From NCBI RefSeq assembly GCF_038002825.1, contig NZ_JBBODF010000001.1:5022001-5086000 (forward strand): a stretch of DNA of 64,000 bases, read 5' to 3'. Source of the DNA: Paenibacillus sp. FSL H8-0048. Lineage in GTDB: Bacteria; Bacillota; Bacilli; Paenibacillales; Paenibacillaceae. A program made the position numbers and the translations under genes. The notes under the pieces were generated by a model. It searched no databases. It saw only the letters and a program-made list of their open reading frames with translations, and was not told where the DNA came from. Positions 8,425 through 18,400 of the stretch are shown in pieces (positions within the stretch are counted from its first letter, which is position 1; every line of letters starts with the position of its first letter).

Positions 8425-9816
8425 ATGGAGCAATCTTCACCGTTAAGCACATTGACACCTGAGCTGTTCATGCGTAATTTTGCCGAGGCAGAGCCGGGGC
8501 TTACCCGCAAGGGAGCCATCGAGGAATCCAACCGCTGTCTGTACTGTTATGATGCGCCGTGTATCAAGGCCTGTCCGACCAGCATCAATATCCCTTCCTT
8601 CATCAAAAGAATCGCGACGGACAATCTCAGAGGGTCGGCGCAGACCATTATGGATGCCAACCCGGTCGGCGCAAGCTGCGCGAGGGTATGTCCCACGGAG
8701 GAGCTGTGCGAGGGAGCCTGTGTGCTGAACGGCACTTCCGCGCCGATTGAGATCGGCCTGCTGCAGCGTTACGCCACGGATTGGGCGATCCGCAGCGGGC
8801 TCCAGCTGTTCCGGGCGGGTGAGCCTAACGGCAGAAAAGTAGCGGTGATCGGCGGCGGACCGGCAGGTCTGTCAGCGGCCAGAGAGCTGGCGCGCGAAGG
8901 CTTCCAGGTGGTGATCTATGAGGCGAAGCCGCTGGCCGGTGGCCTGGATACCCACGGGATTGTCTCCTTCCGGCTGCCGCAGGACATTTCGCTCTGGGAA
9001 GTGGAGCAGGTGGAGAGACTGGGCGTAGAGATCCGTACGGGAATGAAGGTGGGAGTGGATATTTCCATAGAAGAGCTTAAGGCCGGCTATGATGCCATCG
9101 TGCTGGCGGCCGGGATGGGTTATGTCCCTCCGCTGGGGATTGAAGGCGAGAAGCTGTCCGGTGTCTATGATGCGATCGGGCTGGTGGAGACCACCAAGAC
9201 CGGGATTCCTGCCCTGGAGCTGATGGGACAGCGTGTCGCTGTCATTGGTGCAGGCAATACGGCCATTGATGCGGCTACCTGCTCGGTGCGGCTCGGCGCG
9301 GCGAACGTGAAGATGATCTACCGCCGGACGCGCGGGGAGATGACGGCTTATGATTTCGAATATGAGTTCGCCAAGCAGGAGGGTGTGGAATTCAACTGGC
9401 TGACCTTGCCGAAGCGGATTGTAGGGGATGAAGAGGGAAATGTTGCGGCACTCGAATGTGTGCGGATGGAGCTGACCGGGGAGGCCGGGCCGGATGGACG
9501 CCCCTCTCCCGTGCCAGTGGCCGGCTCGGAATTCCTGCTCCCGGTGGATGCCGTAGTGGTGGCTATCGGCCAGAAACGGCGGATGGACCTTATTGAGGCG
9601 CTGGGGCTTAAGCATACGCGGGGCGTAGTGGAGATTGATCCCGCGACCGGCCGTACCTCAGATCCGCAGATTTATGCGGCCGGCGATATTGTTTTTGGCG
9701 CAGGGACGGGGGAGGCCATGGTGGTCTCTGCCGCGCAGCAGGGCAAGGATGCTGCCTATGCAATTGTGAAGCAGTGGTCAGGCCGTCAGGACAGCGCAAT
9801 CGGCTCTGCCGTATAA
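8425..9816 (+). CDS. preT: NAD-dependent dihydropyrimidine dehydrogenase subunit PreT
   Basis: A 463-residue flavin/iron-sulfur oxidoreductase of the glutamate-synthase small-subunit class. The N-terminal Cys clusters (CLYCYDAPCIKACP and CARVCPTEELCEGAC, about residues 38-105) bind iron-sulfur centres. Two nucleotide folds follow: VAVIGGGPAGLSAARE for FAD near residue 137 and VAVIGAGNTAIDAAT for NAD(P)H near residue 273. PreT passes electrons from NADH to PreA for reduction of uracil or thymine. ATG 8425 follows AAGGAGGGG. preA begins about 30 bases downstream. The adjacent preA and hydA make this assignment firm over other GltD-like enzymes. Confidence 0.93.
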   Translation: MEQSSPLSTLTPELFMRNFAEAEPGLTRKGAIEESNRCLYCYDAPCIKACPTSINIPSFIKRIATDNLRGSAQTIMDANPVGASCARVCPTEELCEGACVLNGTSAPIEIGLLQRYATDWAIRSGLQLFRAGEPNGRKVAVIGGGPAGLSAARELAREGFQVVIYEAKPLAGGLDTHGIVSFRLPQDISLWEVEQVERLGVEIRTGMKVGVDISIEELKAGYDAIVLAAGMGYVPPLGIEGEKLSGVYDAIGLVETTKTGIPALELMGQRVAVIGAGNTAIDAATCSVRLGAANVKMIYRRTRGEMTAYDFEYEFAKQEGVEFNWLTLPKRIVGDEEGNVAALECVRMELTGEAGPDGRPSPVPVAGSEFLLPVDAVVVAIGQKRRMDLIEALGLKHTRGVVEIDPATGRTSDPQIYAAGDIVFGAGTGEAMVVSAAQQGKDAAYAIVKQWSGRQDSAIGSAV

Positions 9817-9847
9817 TACAGATTTCATAGATGGGGGAGGAATGGCA

Positions 9848-11137
9848 ATGGCAGATCTCAGTATTGATTTTGCAGGCATCAAGTCACCGAATCCGTTCTG
9901 GCTGGCCTCTGCGCCGCCTACCAATACAGGCTATCAGGTGCAGCGTGCGTTCGAGGCAGGCTGGGGAGGCGCGGTGTGGAAGACGCTCGGGGAGCCGGTC
10001 ATCAACACCTCGGCCCGGTTCGCCGCCGTTCATTTTGGCGGACAGCGTGTAGCGGGCTTCAACAACATTGAGCTGATTACCGACCGTCCGCTGGAGGTTA
10101 ACCTGAAGGAAATCTATGAGACGAAGCGAAGATTCCCGCAGCATACGATTATTGCTTCCCTGATGGTGGAGCCGAAGCGGGAGAAGTGGCATGAAATTGT
10201 GAAGCGCGTGGAGGCCATCGGCGTAGACGGGCTGGAGCTGAATTTCGGCTGTCCGCACGGCATGGCTGAACGCGGGATGGGCGCGGCTTCGGGCCAGCAG
10301 CCTGATCTGGTACAGGCGCAGACCGCCTGGGTCAAGGAGGTAGCGACCACCCCTGTCATTGTGAAGCTGACACCGAACATCACTGACATTACCGTGGTGG
10401 CCCGGCATGCCGTCAAGGGCGGAGCGGATGCAATCAGCCTGATCAATACGATCAACAGTCTGGCCGGGGTAGACATCCACAGCTGGAATACGATTCCAAA
10501 TGTCGGCGGCCAGGGAGCACACGGCGGTTATTGCGGCCCGGCTGTCAAGCCGATTGCTCTTAGCATGGTGGCGGAATGTGCCCGGGACCGTGAAGTCGGC
10601 GTGCCGATCTCCGGCATTGGCGGCATCTCCACCTGGCAGGATGTCGTCGAATTCATGCTGATGGGCTCAACCGGAATTCAGGTCTGCACAGCGGTTATGC
10701 ATCATGGCTTCAGGATTGTGGAGGAGATGATCGACGGTCTGAACCATTACCTGGACGAGAAGGGACTGGCTTCGGTAACCGAGCTGATTGGCAAGTCGGT
10801 GCCCAGATATACCAACTGGGGCGATCTTGATCTTAATTATCAAGTCGTTGCGCGGATTAACGAGGAGAACTGCATCAACTGCAATAAATGCCATATTGCC
10901 TGCGAAGACGCCTCTCATCAATGCATCGATATGCTGACGAATGCGGAGGGTAAGGCGATTCTGCAAGTGCGTGAGGAGGATTGTGTAGGCTGCAATCTGT
11001 GTTCGATTGTCTGCCCGGCAGAGGGAGCCATTGATATGATAGCACTGGACAGCGGAGCGGCCCCGATGAGCTGGAATCAGCGGAGCCGGATCATCAGCGG
11101 GGTCAACGGTGCTTATTCGGAAGCGGAGGTGGGTTAA
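9848..11137 (+). CDS. preA: NAD-dependent dihydropyrimidine dehydrogenase subunit PreA
   Basis: A 429-residue catalytic subunit: a dihydroorotate-dehydrogenase-like FMN barrel (about residues 1-330) followed by two [4Fe-4S] motifs, CINCNKCHIAC and CVGCNLCSIVCP. It reduces uracil/thymine to dihydropyrimidines, the first catabolic step, with PreT. The second of two in-frame ATGs (9848) is chosen because GGGGGAGG ends at 9840: seven bases away is normal spacing, whereas ATG 9842 would be only one base away. Its 3' end sits one base before the hydA start codon. Confidence 0.93.
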   Translation: MADLSIDFAGIKSPNPFWLASAPPTNTGYQVQRAFEAGWGGAVWKTLGEPVINTSARFAAVHFGGQRVAGFNNIELITDRPLEVNLKEIYETKRRFPQHTIIASLMVEPKREKWHEIVKRVEAIGVDGLELNFGCPHGMAERGMGAASGQQPDLVQAQTAWVKEVATTPVIVKLTPNITDITVVARHAVKGGADAISLINTINSLAGVDIHSWNTIPNVGGQGAHGGYCGPAVKPIALSMVAECARDREVGVPISGIGGISTWQDVVEFMLMGSTGIQVCTAVMHHGFRIVEEMIDGLNHYLDEKGLASVTELIGKSVPRYTNWGDLDLNYQVVARINEENCINCNKCHIACEDASHQCIDMLTNAEGKAILQVREEDCVGCNLCSIVCPAEGAIDMIALDSGAAPMSWNQRSRIISGVNGAYSEAEVG

Positions 11138-11138
11138 G

Positions 11139-12566
11139 ATGAAGAAGATCATCAAGCACGGAATTATCGTTACAGCGGCGGATACGTATACGGGAGATGT
11201 CCTGATTGAGGACGGAATCATCAGCGGCATCGGCCTGAATCTGGAAGCGCCGGGAGCGGAGATCATTGATGCTTCCGGCTGTTATGTCTTTCCGGGAGGG
11301 ATTGATCCCCATACCCATCTGGATATGCCCTTCGGCGGTACGGTTACCGCCGATGACTTCGAGACCGGTACGATTGCCGCTGCTTACGGCGGAACCACTA
11401 CGGTGATCGATTTCTGCCTGACCACGAAGGGGCAGCCGCTCCAGCAGGCCGTAGATACCTGGCATCACAAATCGCAGGATAAAGCGGTCATTGACTACAG
11501 CTTCCACCTGATGGTGTCAGAGCTGAATGACAATGTGCTCAGCGAGCTGCCGCAGATTATTGAGCAGGAGGGCATCACCTCGCTGAAGGTGTTCATGGCC
11601 TACAAGAACACCTTCCAGGCCGACGACGGAGTTCTGTATAAGACGCTTCAGGCGGCGAAGCGCGAAGGGGCGCTGGTCATGGTGCATGCCGAGAACGGCG
11701 ATGTTATCGAATATCTGGTGGATCAGGCGCTGGCCGCAGGCAATACCGATCCGCTCTATCATGCGCTGACCCGTCCCCCTGAACTGGAGGGTGAGGCGAC
11801 TGGCCGGGCAGCTTATTTGACCGGGCTGACGGATTCACAGCTCTATGTGGTGCATGTCACCTGCGCCGAGGCGGCCTGGAAGATTGCCGAAGCCCGCAAG
11901 AAAGGGCTTCGTGTCTACGGCGAGACCTGTCCGCAGTATCTGGTGCTCGATCAGTCGGCGCTGGCGAAGCCGGATTTCGAAGGCGCCAAGTATGTCTGGT
12001 CTCCTCCGCTGCGCGAACAGTGGAACCAGGATGTACTCTGGGATGCCCTCTGGAGCGGGACGCTGCAGACCATTGGCTCTGACCAGTGCTCGTTCAACTT
12101 CAAGGGGCAGAAGGAGCTGGGCCGGGGCGATTTCTCGAAGATCCCGAACGGTGGACCCACCATCGAGGACCGGTTCAGTGTCCTCTACTCCGAAGGGGTG
12201 CAGAAGGGCCGGATCACACTGAACAAATTCGTGGATATCATCGCCACCTCAAGCGCCAAGCTGTTCGGCTTGTTCCCGCAGAAGGGCACGATTGCCGTGG
12301 GCAGCGATGCCGATATTGTGATCTTCGACCCGGCAGTGGAGCGGACGCTGTCGGCAGAGACCCATCATATGAATGTGGACTACAATGCGTTCGAGGGGCT
12401 TACGGTCAAGGGCGAGCCGGTCTCCGTGCTGAGCCGGGGCGAGTTTGTCATCAAGGACAAGATATTCGTCGGTGCCGCAGGACAGGGGAAATACCTGCAC
12501 CGCAAGCGCTTCGAGGCCGAAGCTCCCCATCCGGCACAGGCAGAAATCAGCGGAGGAGTGGTCTGA
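11139..12566 (+). CDS. hydA: Dihydropyrimidinase (D-hydantoinase)
   Basis: A 475-residue cyclic amidohydrolase that opens dihydrouracil/dihydrothymine to N-carbamoyl-beta-amino acids. The metal-binding HxH is in GGIDPHTHLDMPFGG, the bridging carboxylated Lys is in the SLKVFMAYK region, further His ligands are in VMVHAENGD and YVVHVTCAEA, and the catalytic Asp is in GSDQCSFNFKGQK. Length is normal for dihydropyrimidinases. ATG 11139 is preceded by GCGGAGGTGG inside the preA 3' end, indicating tight coupling. The next enzyme, beta-ureidopropionase, is not within the window. Confidence 0.94.
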   Translation: MKKIIKHGIIVTAADTYTGDVLIEDGIISGIGLNLEAPGAEIIDASGCYVFPGGIDPHTHLDMPFGGTVTADDFETGTIAAAYGGTTTVIDFCLTTKGQPLQQAVDTWHHKSQDKAVIDYSFHLMVSELNDNVLSELPQIIEQEGITSLKVFMAYKNTFQADDGVLYKTLQAAKREGALVMVHAENGDVIEYLVDQALAAGNTDPLYHALTRPPELEGEATGRAAYLTGLTDSQLYVVHVTCAEAAWKIAEARKKGLRVYGETCPQYLVLDQSALAKPDFEGAKYVWSPPLREQWNQDVLWDALWSGTLQTIGSDQCSFNFKGQKELGRGDFSKIPNGGPTIEDRFSVLYSEGVQKGRITLNKFVDIIATSSAKLFGLFPQKGTIAVGSDADIVIFDPAVERTLSAETHHMNVDYNAFEGLTVKGEPVSVLSRGEFVIKDKIFVGAAGQGKYLHRKRFEAEAPHPAQAEISGGVV

Positions 12567-12567
12567 G

Positions 12568-12804
12568 ATGTCAGCATTTGCAGAGTTCGACCGGGAACGG
12601 CAGGAAATCGACAATCTCATCGGGCTAGGTTATACCGTTGCCGGGATCTACGAGGATCTGGACGGTGCCAGGGTTACGTTCATCCGCAGTGAGCCGGCCG
12701 GCGGGCCGGTGGAGCTGCTGCTGCTCACAGCGGACGCGCGCAAGCATGTGACGACGCTGCTTGTTAGCCGAACCAGACAGACTGCTGCTGAGATTCATAG
12801 GTGA
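12568..12804 (+). CDS. Small protein of unknown function at the end of the pyrimidine operon
   Basis: A 78-residue soluble protein beginning MSAFAEFDRERQEIDNLIG, with a ribosome site (GGAGGAG) inside the end of hydA and a start one base after the hydA stop. The middle alternates hydrophobic and polar residues, suggesting a small alpha/beta fold; there are no Cys, signal peptide or membrane spans. I do not recognise the family. Its position between hydA and the terminator implies co-expression with the dehydrogenase and hydantoinase, so an accessory or regulatory role there is possible but unproven. Confidence 0.72.
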   Translation: MSAFAEFDRERQEIDNLIGLGYTVAGIYEDLDGARVTFIRSEPAGGPVELLLLTADARKHVTTLLVSRTRQTAAEIHR

Positions 12805-12877
12805 ACACGCGTTACAGTGATTAATCCCCCTTATATTCCTGACGAAGGATCGACATGATTGTCAGCGATTCAAATCC

Positions 12878-12917
12878 ACCCTCCGTCCGTATACAATCGC
12901 GGAGGGTGCCTTCCTTT
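12878..12917 (+). terminator. Intrinsic terminator of the preT-preA-hydA operon
   Basis: Arms ACCCTCCG (12878-12885) and CGGAGGGT (12900-12907) are followed by GCCTTCCTTTTT. It lies about 70 bases after the small ORF and closes the operon. Confidence 0.75.
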
Positions 12918-13017
12918 TTGAAGCCGGACGCTTCATAAGTACAAGAATTATAGACGGCAGCCAATTATGTAAGGGATATGTATGTAAAAGGAGCTGCCGC
13001 TGTTGCAGGATGCGCTG

Positions 13018-13692
13018 CTACGTCAGACGGTTAACGGACTCCTGTGGAGAGAAGACAGAGACGGACGGGGATTGGGTAATTTCGACCCTTGCCGGAGAGT
13101 TCGCTGTGACATCGGGCGAGTAGAGATAGAAGCTGCTCGCGGCTTCGGAGGTGCGGATTCTGGTGAATTCATTGGCCAGGCTGATTGTTGAGGAGGAGGC
13201 AAGTGTAAGTTCCTTGACCCGCAGCTTGAAGGTGACCAGCGTCTGCTCTACCGCCGGAATCGTCTGCTGTCCGCTGCTTGCTTCGACCTGAATATCGATG
13301 CCGCGCATGCTTGTGTTTTTCCCGAGATAGATACTGCCATCCACAGGACTCTGGAAATTGAACTGGAACAGGTTATCGACTTCGCTTCCAGCCGTATAAT
13401 TCCCTTCTGCGTAGACCGAGTGCTGCGTATATTCAAGGTTGTCGAATACCTGGCTGTCATATTGGACAATGAAGTTAAGATAGCTGTAGCCGCGGTCATT
13501 TGGCGCGAAGTCTTTTAAATGCACCAGCACGGTAACCTCTTCCCCTGGAGTATAAACCTCTTTGTCAGTGGTAACCTCAACAGACATCGCAGGTGCGGTG
13601 TTATCCGCTGCAGCCTCACGAATCATGGACATCATAAGCGGCAGTACCTTCATTCCTCTGATTGCCTGCTTGAATCTATTTCTCTTCTTCAT
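13018..13692 (-). CDS. Exported cohesin-domain-like protein
   Basis: A 224-residue protein. From about residue 40 it resembles a cohesin/carbohydrate-binding beta-sandwich: MSVEVTTDKEVYTPGEEVTV, then YLNFIVQYDSQVFDNLEYT and a late ...VTFKLRVKELTLASSSTISL strand pattern. The start at 13692 is preceded by GGGGGAT; longer in-frame extensions lack a ribosome site. The N-terminus is very basic with only a short hydrophobic run (MKVLPLMMSMI), so secretion is uncertain. No dockerin, SLH or sortase motif is visible and no cellulosomal genes are nearby. It may bind a cell-surface partner; function unknown. Confidence 0.65.
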   Translation of the reverse strand: MKKRNRFKQAIRGMKVLPLMMSMIREAAADNTAPAMSVEVTTDKEVYTPGEEVTVLVHLKDFAPNDRGYSYLNFIVQYDSQVFDNLEYTQHSVYAEGNYTAGSEVDNLFQFNFQSPVDGSIYLGKNTSMRGIDIQVEASSGQQTIPAVEQTLVTFKLRVKELTLASSSTISLANEFTRIRTSEAASSFYLYSPDVTANSPARVEITQSPSVSVFSPQESVNRLT

Positions 13693-13873
13693 GTTACATC
13701 CCCCATTGCCATCATAATGATGCATCCCTATGCACGAATGATCTTGTATATGAACAATGGTAACAATTGTCACTGATAAAACACTGATAAACGTCGAACC
13801 ATGGCGTAAAATATCGAAAAAATGCTTGTATTATATAAAAAATTCTAAAGCTCCTCTAGCCCATGCAGGAACC

Positions 13874-14050
13874 TCATCTCTGCAAAAGCTGATTCGCGAG
13901 TTCTGAATCTCCATCACAACCAATCCTTTTGGCAATCTGGTCAGGATCGATAATGGTTCCAACGTAGTCCCTTAACTGGAAGCTGATTGTGCTTTTTCCA
14001 GCTCCATTAGTTCCGGCAAAAACCGTCATTACAGATTTAGATTTAGTCAT
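13874..14050 (-). pseudogene. Truncated zeta-type toxin / P-loop kinase fragment
   Basis: A 58-residue open frame holding only the N-terminal P-loop of a zeta-toxin-like kinase: MTVFAGTNGAGKST (Walker A), then DYVGTIIDPDQIAKRI. Family members are normally about 190 residues or more; here TGA follows LANQLLQR and I see no continuation in the next 100 bases in any minus-strand frame. Its ATG overlaps the partner gene's stop as ATGACTAA, the usual coupled layout. It is most likely the residue of a deleted toxin gene and cannot be catalytically complete. AT-richer sequence around it supports decay or transfer. Confidence 0.6.
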
Positions 14051-14240
14051 GACTAACAAGCTCAGTCCGGTTACCAGCTACATCATAAGTGATTTCGAAT
14101 TTTTGTCCAGTGGCATCTTCACGAATTCGTTTCCCGTTTTTTATATAATAGATGGAAGCTCCGGCCTTCTTGGCTTCTGCGACTGCATGCTGGTTGGCTT
14201 TTTTTAGTAACCGTTGCAATTCTTCTCTTTGGGGCAGCAT
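14043..14240 (-). CDS. Small partner protein of the zeta-like toxin remnant
   Basis: A 65-residue basic, helix-rich protein with a start at 14240 preceded by GAGGTG. Sequence such as ASIYYIKNGKRIREDATG resembles, from memory, the short proteins encoded directly before zeta-like kinases. It is intact and overlaps the truncated toxin gene by eight bases. It could be an antitoxin left behind after toxin loss, or a non-functional relic; I cannot separate these from sequence alone. Confidence 0.55.
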   Translation of the reverse strand: MLPQREELQRLLKKANQHAVAEAKKAGASIYYIKNGKRIREDATGQKFEITYDVAGNRTELVSHD

Positions 14241-14322
14241 TAGGATAGCACCTCACTTGGATATTGAGATTTATTTTAAAATAGTATAACACAATCCAAT
14301 TTCCCCCTGGAAATGCCCCGGG

Positions 14323-15441
14323 CTATTTACCCAGCCGCTGGTATTCATCAACGAACCAGTCCGGCAAGGCGTCGCCGGTCTCTGCGATGTAGGACTCACT
14401 GAACTGGGCGAATTTGCGCTGGGCGCGCAGGGGCTTGGCGGTTTCGTAATAGATGGCGATCAGCCGCAGGGCGTAGCTCTCCTCCAGTGGCTCCAGCTCC
14501 GTCAGGCGCACGGCGTAATCTTCGGCCTCGTTAGGCCGTTCAGCCTCCATCAATCCCATAGTAAGCTGCTCCAGCAGCTTGAGGTACAGGCGGCGGTATT
14601 TGTCACGGGCGGAATATACCCAGAGGCTGTCCAGCGACTGGAGCAGGTCACCGGTGTACAGGACGGCGGCCTGCTGCATGTCCTCAAGCCTGCTAGTTTG
14701 CAGCGCAAGGGCGGCAGCTTCCTGGAATTTCTCAATGTCTCCCTCAATTCCCCCCGACTCAAGCCTGTAATTCTCCCTGCCGAAGGTCAGCTCAATCTTG
14801 TCCTCCAGCGCGGCTTTCTTCAAGGTGGTGCGGATCTGGTAGACCGTAGTATGCAGATATTGCTTGCCCTTCTCGTAGTTCCACTGCGGGAACACGTCAT
14901 TGAGAATCAAGCTGACGCTGCCCTGCCTGTGAATCCACAGATAAGCAAATAATTCCTGTGCCTTATGTGTCCTCCACTTCACCAGGCCCAGAGGGCTGAT
15001 TAGCTCATAATCCCCCAGCAGCCGGAACGAGGTTGCCTTCCCGGTTGCGGCGGTTGCCCCGGCAGCCTCCGGCGATAGGCGCTTACTGAGCAGCTTATTC
15101 CAGGTCTTCCGCAGCCGCGAAGGATCAACAGGCTTGAGCAGATAATCCATTGCAGACAGGTCGAAGGCTTCGACAGCATAATTGCGGTAGGCGGTTACGA
15201 ATACGATGTCTGTGTCCGGAGAGAAGGGCAACAGCTTCTCGGCAAAAGTGAGACCGGACAGCTCCGGCATCTGGATGTCCAAGAATAGAACATCCGGCTT
15301 CAGCTCGGAAGCAGCAGTGAGGGCTTCACGCGGGTTATCGTAGGTCAGGACAGAGGATATTCCTTCACACTGGAGCAGCAGCTCCTTCATGTGATCCAGT
15401 GCCGGCCATTCGTCATCAATTACCATTACAGAGATGCTCAT
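14323..15441 (-). CDS. Response regulator with winged-helix and BTAD domains
   Basis: A 372-residue cytoplasmic regulator. The receiver domain spans about residues 3-120 with acidic pocket DDE and phospho-acceptor Asp55 in VLFLDIQMPE; Lys is in YLLKPVD. A SARP-like DNA-binding domain follows (about 145-240) and then a helical bacterial transcriptional activation domain (BTAD) of TPR-like repeats to the C-terminus. ATG 15441 lies two bases beyond the kinase stop, so it is the second gene of the kinase operon and almost surely its target. Regulated genes are unknown. The initial eight codons of the longer frame overlap the kinase gene and lack a ribosome site. Confidence 0.88.
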   Translation of the reverse strand: MSISVMVIDDEWPALDHMKELLLQCEGISSVLTYDNPREALTAASELKPDVLFLDIQMPELSGLTFAEKLLPFSPDTDIVFVTAYRNYAVEAFDLSAMDYLLKPVDPSRLRKTWNKLLSKRLSPEAAGATAATGKATSFRLLGDYELISPLGLVKWRTHKAQELFAYLWIHRQGSVSLILNDVFPQWNYEKGKQYLHTTVYQIRTTLKKAALEDKIELTFGRENYRLESGGIEGDIEKFQEAAALALQTSRLEDMQQAAVLYTGDLLQSLDSLWVYSARDKYRRLYLKLLEQLTMGLMEAERPNEAEDYAVRLTELEPLEESYALRLIAIYYETAKPLRAQRKFAQFSESYIAETGDALPDWFVDEYQRLGK

Positions 15442-15443
15442 AC

Positions 15444-18400
15444 TCAGAAGACCTCTTCCTTCCATGGGATTGTAATCAGTACATCTATACCTCCGCTGGC
15501 TCCCCGTGTAAGAATCAGCGGACGTCCGAACTGTGTGAGCAGCCGGCGGTTAATGTTCCGCAGGCCGATTCCGGTGCCTTCGCCATGCGGAGAACGGTAA
15601 TCATCCTTCATCCATGAGGCTAGCTGTTCATCGCTCATTCCCTTCCCGTTGTCCGAGACGGTGATCAGGATATCATCCCCCTCCTGCCGGGTGGAGATGA
15701 TTACCGTTCCTCCGTCGATCTTCTCCATCAGTCCGTGACGGACGGCGTTCTCCACGATGGGCTGCACAATCAGCGGCGGCAGCGGGAATTCACTGACCTC
15801 AATATGATACTCGGCATTCAGCCGCTTCCCGAACCGGGCCTGCTCCAGCGACAGATAGGCTTCGATCAGCTCCAGCTCCTTCTCGAACGGAATGGCAGTC
15901 TCCTGGTTGCTGAAGTCGAAGCTGCCGCGCAGGAAATGGCTCAGATCGTATAGCAGCTGTTGTGTCTTCTCGGTGTCACGCGTACTCATCCAGATAATTG
16001 TATTAATGGCGTTGTACAGAAAATGCGGCTTGATCTGTGCACGCAGCATGGCGATCTCCGAGCTGAGCCGCTCGGAGACAGATCGCCGTAGTTGAACCAG
16101 CGTGTTGACCCGTCCCTTCAGATCGCTCCAGATATAAGGCTTATGGATAAAATCATTGGCTCCGGCGCGGAACGCCGCCTCGTTGAAGTGAAGCTGCTGC
16201 CCGGCCGTGGCCATCAGGATCGGCAGGTCCAGCGGGGTATAGGTCTGGCGGATGATCCTGCACAGCGCAAGGCCCGACATTCCGGGCATCATGACATCGA
16301 TCATGCAGAGATCGAAATTCCGGTCTTCAGCCAGCAGGGCCAGTGCCTCCTTGCCGCTGCTGCGGCTTGTGATATTGTAATTCTCCAGCGACAGCAGGTT
16401 GGTCAGTGCCTTGAGGCTCGCATAATCGTCATCCACGATCAGGATACGCGGCGCATAGGGCGCAGCTTGTCCGCTGGACTGCGGCGGATCAGCCGACCGG
16501 TATTTCCAGAGGTCATCCAGCATCTCTGGCTGGGTGTACTCTGGCCGCGGGAGTGTCTGCTCTGCTTGGGCGGCAGCGGCAGCTTCCGCCTGGGTGCCCG
16601 GAAGTGTGAAGGAGAATGTGCTGCCCCGGCCAACCCGGGAAGAGACGGAGATGCTCCCGCCATGCAGCTCTACCAGCTTACGGCTAATCGCAAGGCTCAG
16701 CCCGAGGCCGCCGGTCTCAAGGGAATCGGCCTCGCTGATCTGCTCATAGTCGCGGAAGATATACTCCAGCTGATCCTCGGGAATGCCCTTTCCGGTATCG
16801 GTTACAGCAATGGAGAGGAACTCCTCCTGCCAGATGGCCTCAATGACCACGCTGCCGCGGTCCGTGAATTTCAGTGCATTATCCAGCAGGCTATAGAGGA
16901 TCTGCATCAGCCGCTGTTCATCGGCCTGGACCAGGAAACGGCCCGGCGGGATATGATTTTTGATGCGGATGCTGCCTTTTTTGTTCAGGAACTGGAAGAC
17001 CTCAATGACAATGGAAGCCACACCCTGGATATCGACGGTCCCCCATTGCAGGCTAATGCGCTGGCGCTTGATCTGCTCGTAATCAAGAATATCCCTGACC
17101 AGGAAGGCCAGCCTTCTGCCAGTACCGAGAATCAGCCGTATATCCTCCCGCTGGGAGGGGCTTAGCGGTCCTCCGGCTCCCTCATGCATGGATAGCGCTA
17201 CGTTAATGATGGCATTCAGCGGCGTACGCAGCTCGGCGGAGGTCTTCAGCAGGAACTCGTCCTTGTCCCTGTCCTTGCGCTCCAGCTGCCGGGACAGCTG
17301 CTTAATGGTCTCATAGGCATGGGCATGGCGCGCAGACAGGAACAGTCCCTCGGCAAGAATGAAGATCGGACCGGCTACCGGCGCAGTGGCATAGAGTTCA
17401 GTACCGAAGAACAGATTGCTGACTAAAGACAAGGTGAACATGACTGCGGCAATCACACCGATCAGCAGATAGTTAGAGCCGCTTTCCCTCCGCCAGGCGG
17501 CTTTTACCATGACATAGAAGGTATAGCAGACAGAGATGAAGCTGAAGGCCAGCAGCACCCCGGTAATCCGCGAATATACAGGCAGTGTGGTGAACAGTAC
17601 AATGGTGCAGAAGCTCAAGGCATATACGAAGCAGATCCGTTTGAAGAGCCGGGAATAGAGTGCGGGAAATAAGGAATAAGTATAGCTGGACACGCAATAG
17701 AATCCGATTACACCCGACACCGCCTGCAGCTTGCTGAATCCTTCATAGGAGAGGGATGGAAGGTACTCGAAGAGCAGCTTCTCACTGTGAGTCAGCATAT
17801 AGAGAGCGATCACGAAGCAGTAGACGGCCAACTGGAGCGAAGACTTGTCCTCTTTGCGCTGCAAGCCCTGGCCGATGAAATAGCAGCCGATAAAAGCAAA
17901 GCCTGCCACCAGCAAAGTGTCGTAGGTCCGTTTCCGCTGATCGATGGCAGCTATAGCAGCGGGAGTGCCAATCCGGATAGATTCGGCAATGCCTCCGTTT
18001 GAATAGGTGAAATTGGATGTATGTATCAGAATCTCCGCCAGGTTATCCCTGCTGTGAAAAGTCAGGGAATACGGTTGGTTGCGCGGCGTGGTAGTCTCCC
18101 GGGCTTTCCCCGGTGTTCCGCTTCCGCCCAGCCGCTCACCATTCACATATACCTCGCTGGCATTGCGGATATTGCTCACCTTGAGGGCGAAGGCAGGAAC
18201 CTCCGGCGGCAGCTGAACCAGCAGACGGTAGGTTGCATATCCGTAGCGGGAGAAGCCGGTAGCCTCCGATCCCCGGCCCCATGCGCCCGGCACAGGCATA
18301 TAGGCCGGTGCCTCTGCTGTTCCGGATAAGGTATCCTGCGGTTTCAGCAGCTCCTGCCAATAGAATTCCCATTCCCCTTCAAGCGGGTAGACGGCAGAAT

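Noticed and set aside
16092..17165. Plus-strand open frame of 357 codons opposite the hybrid kinase
   Set aside because: It lies wholly inside the kinase gene, which has clear conserved motifs; the plus-strand product resembles nothing.
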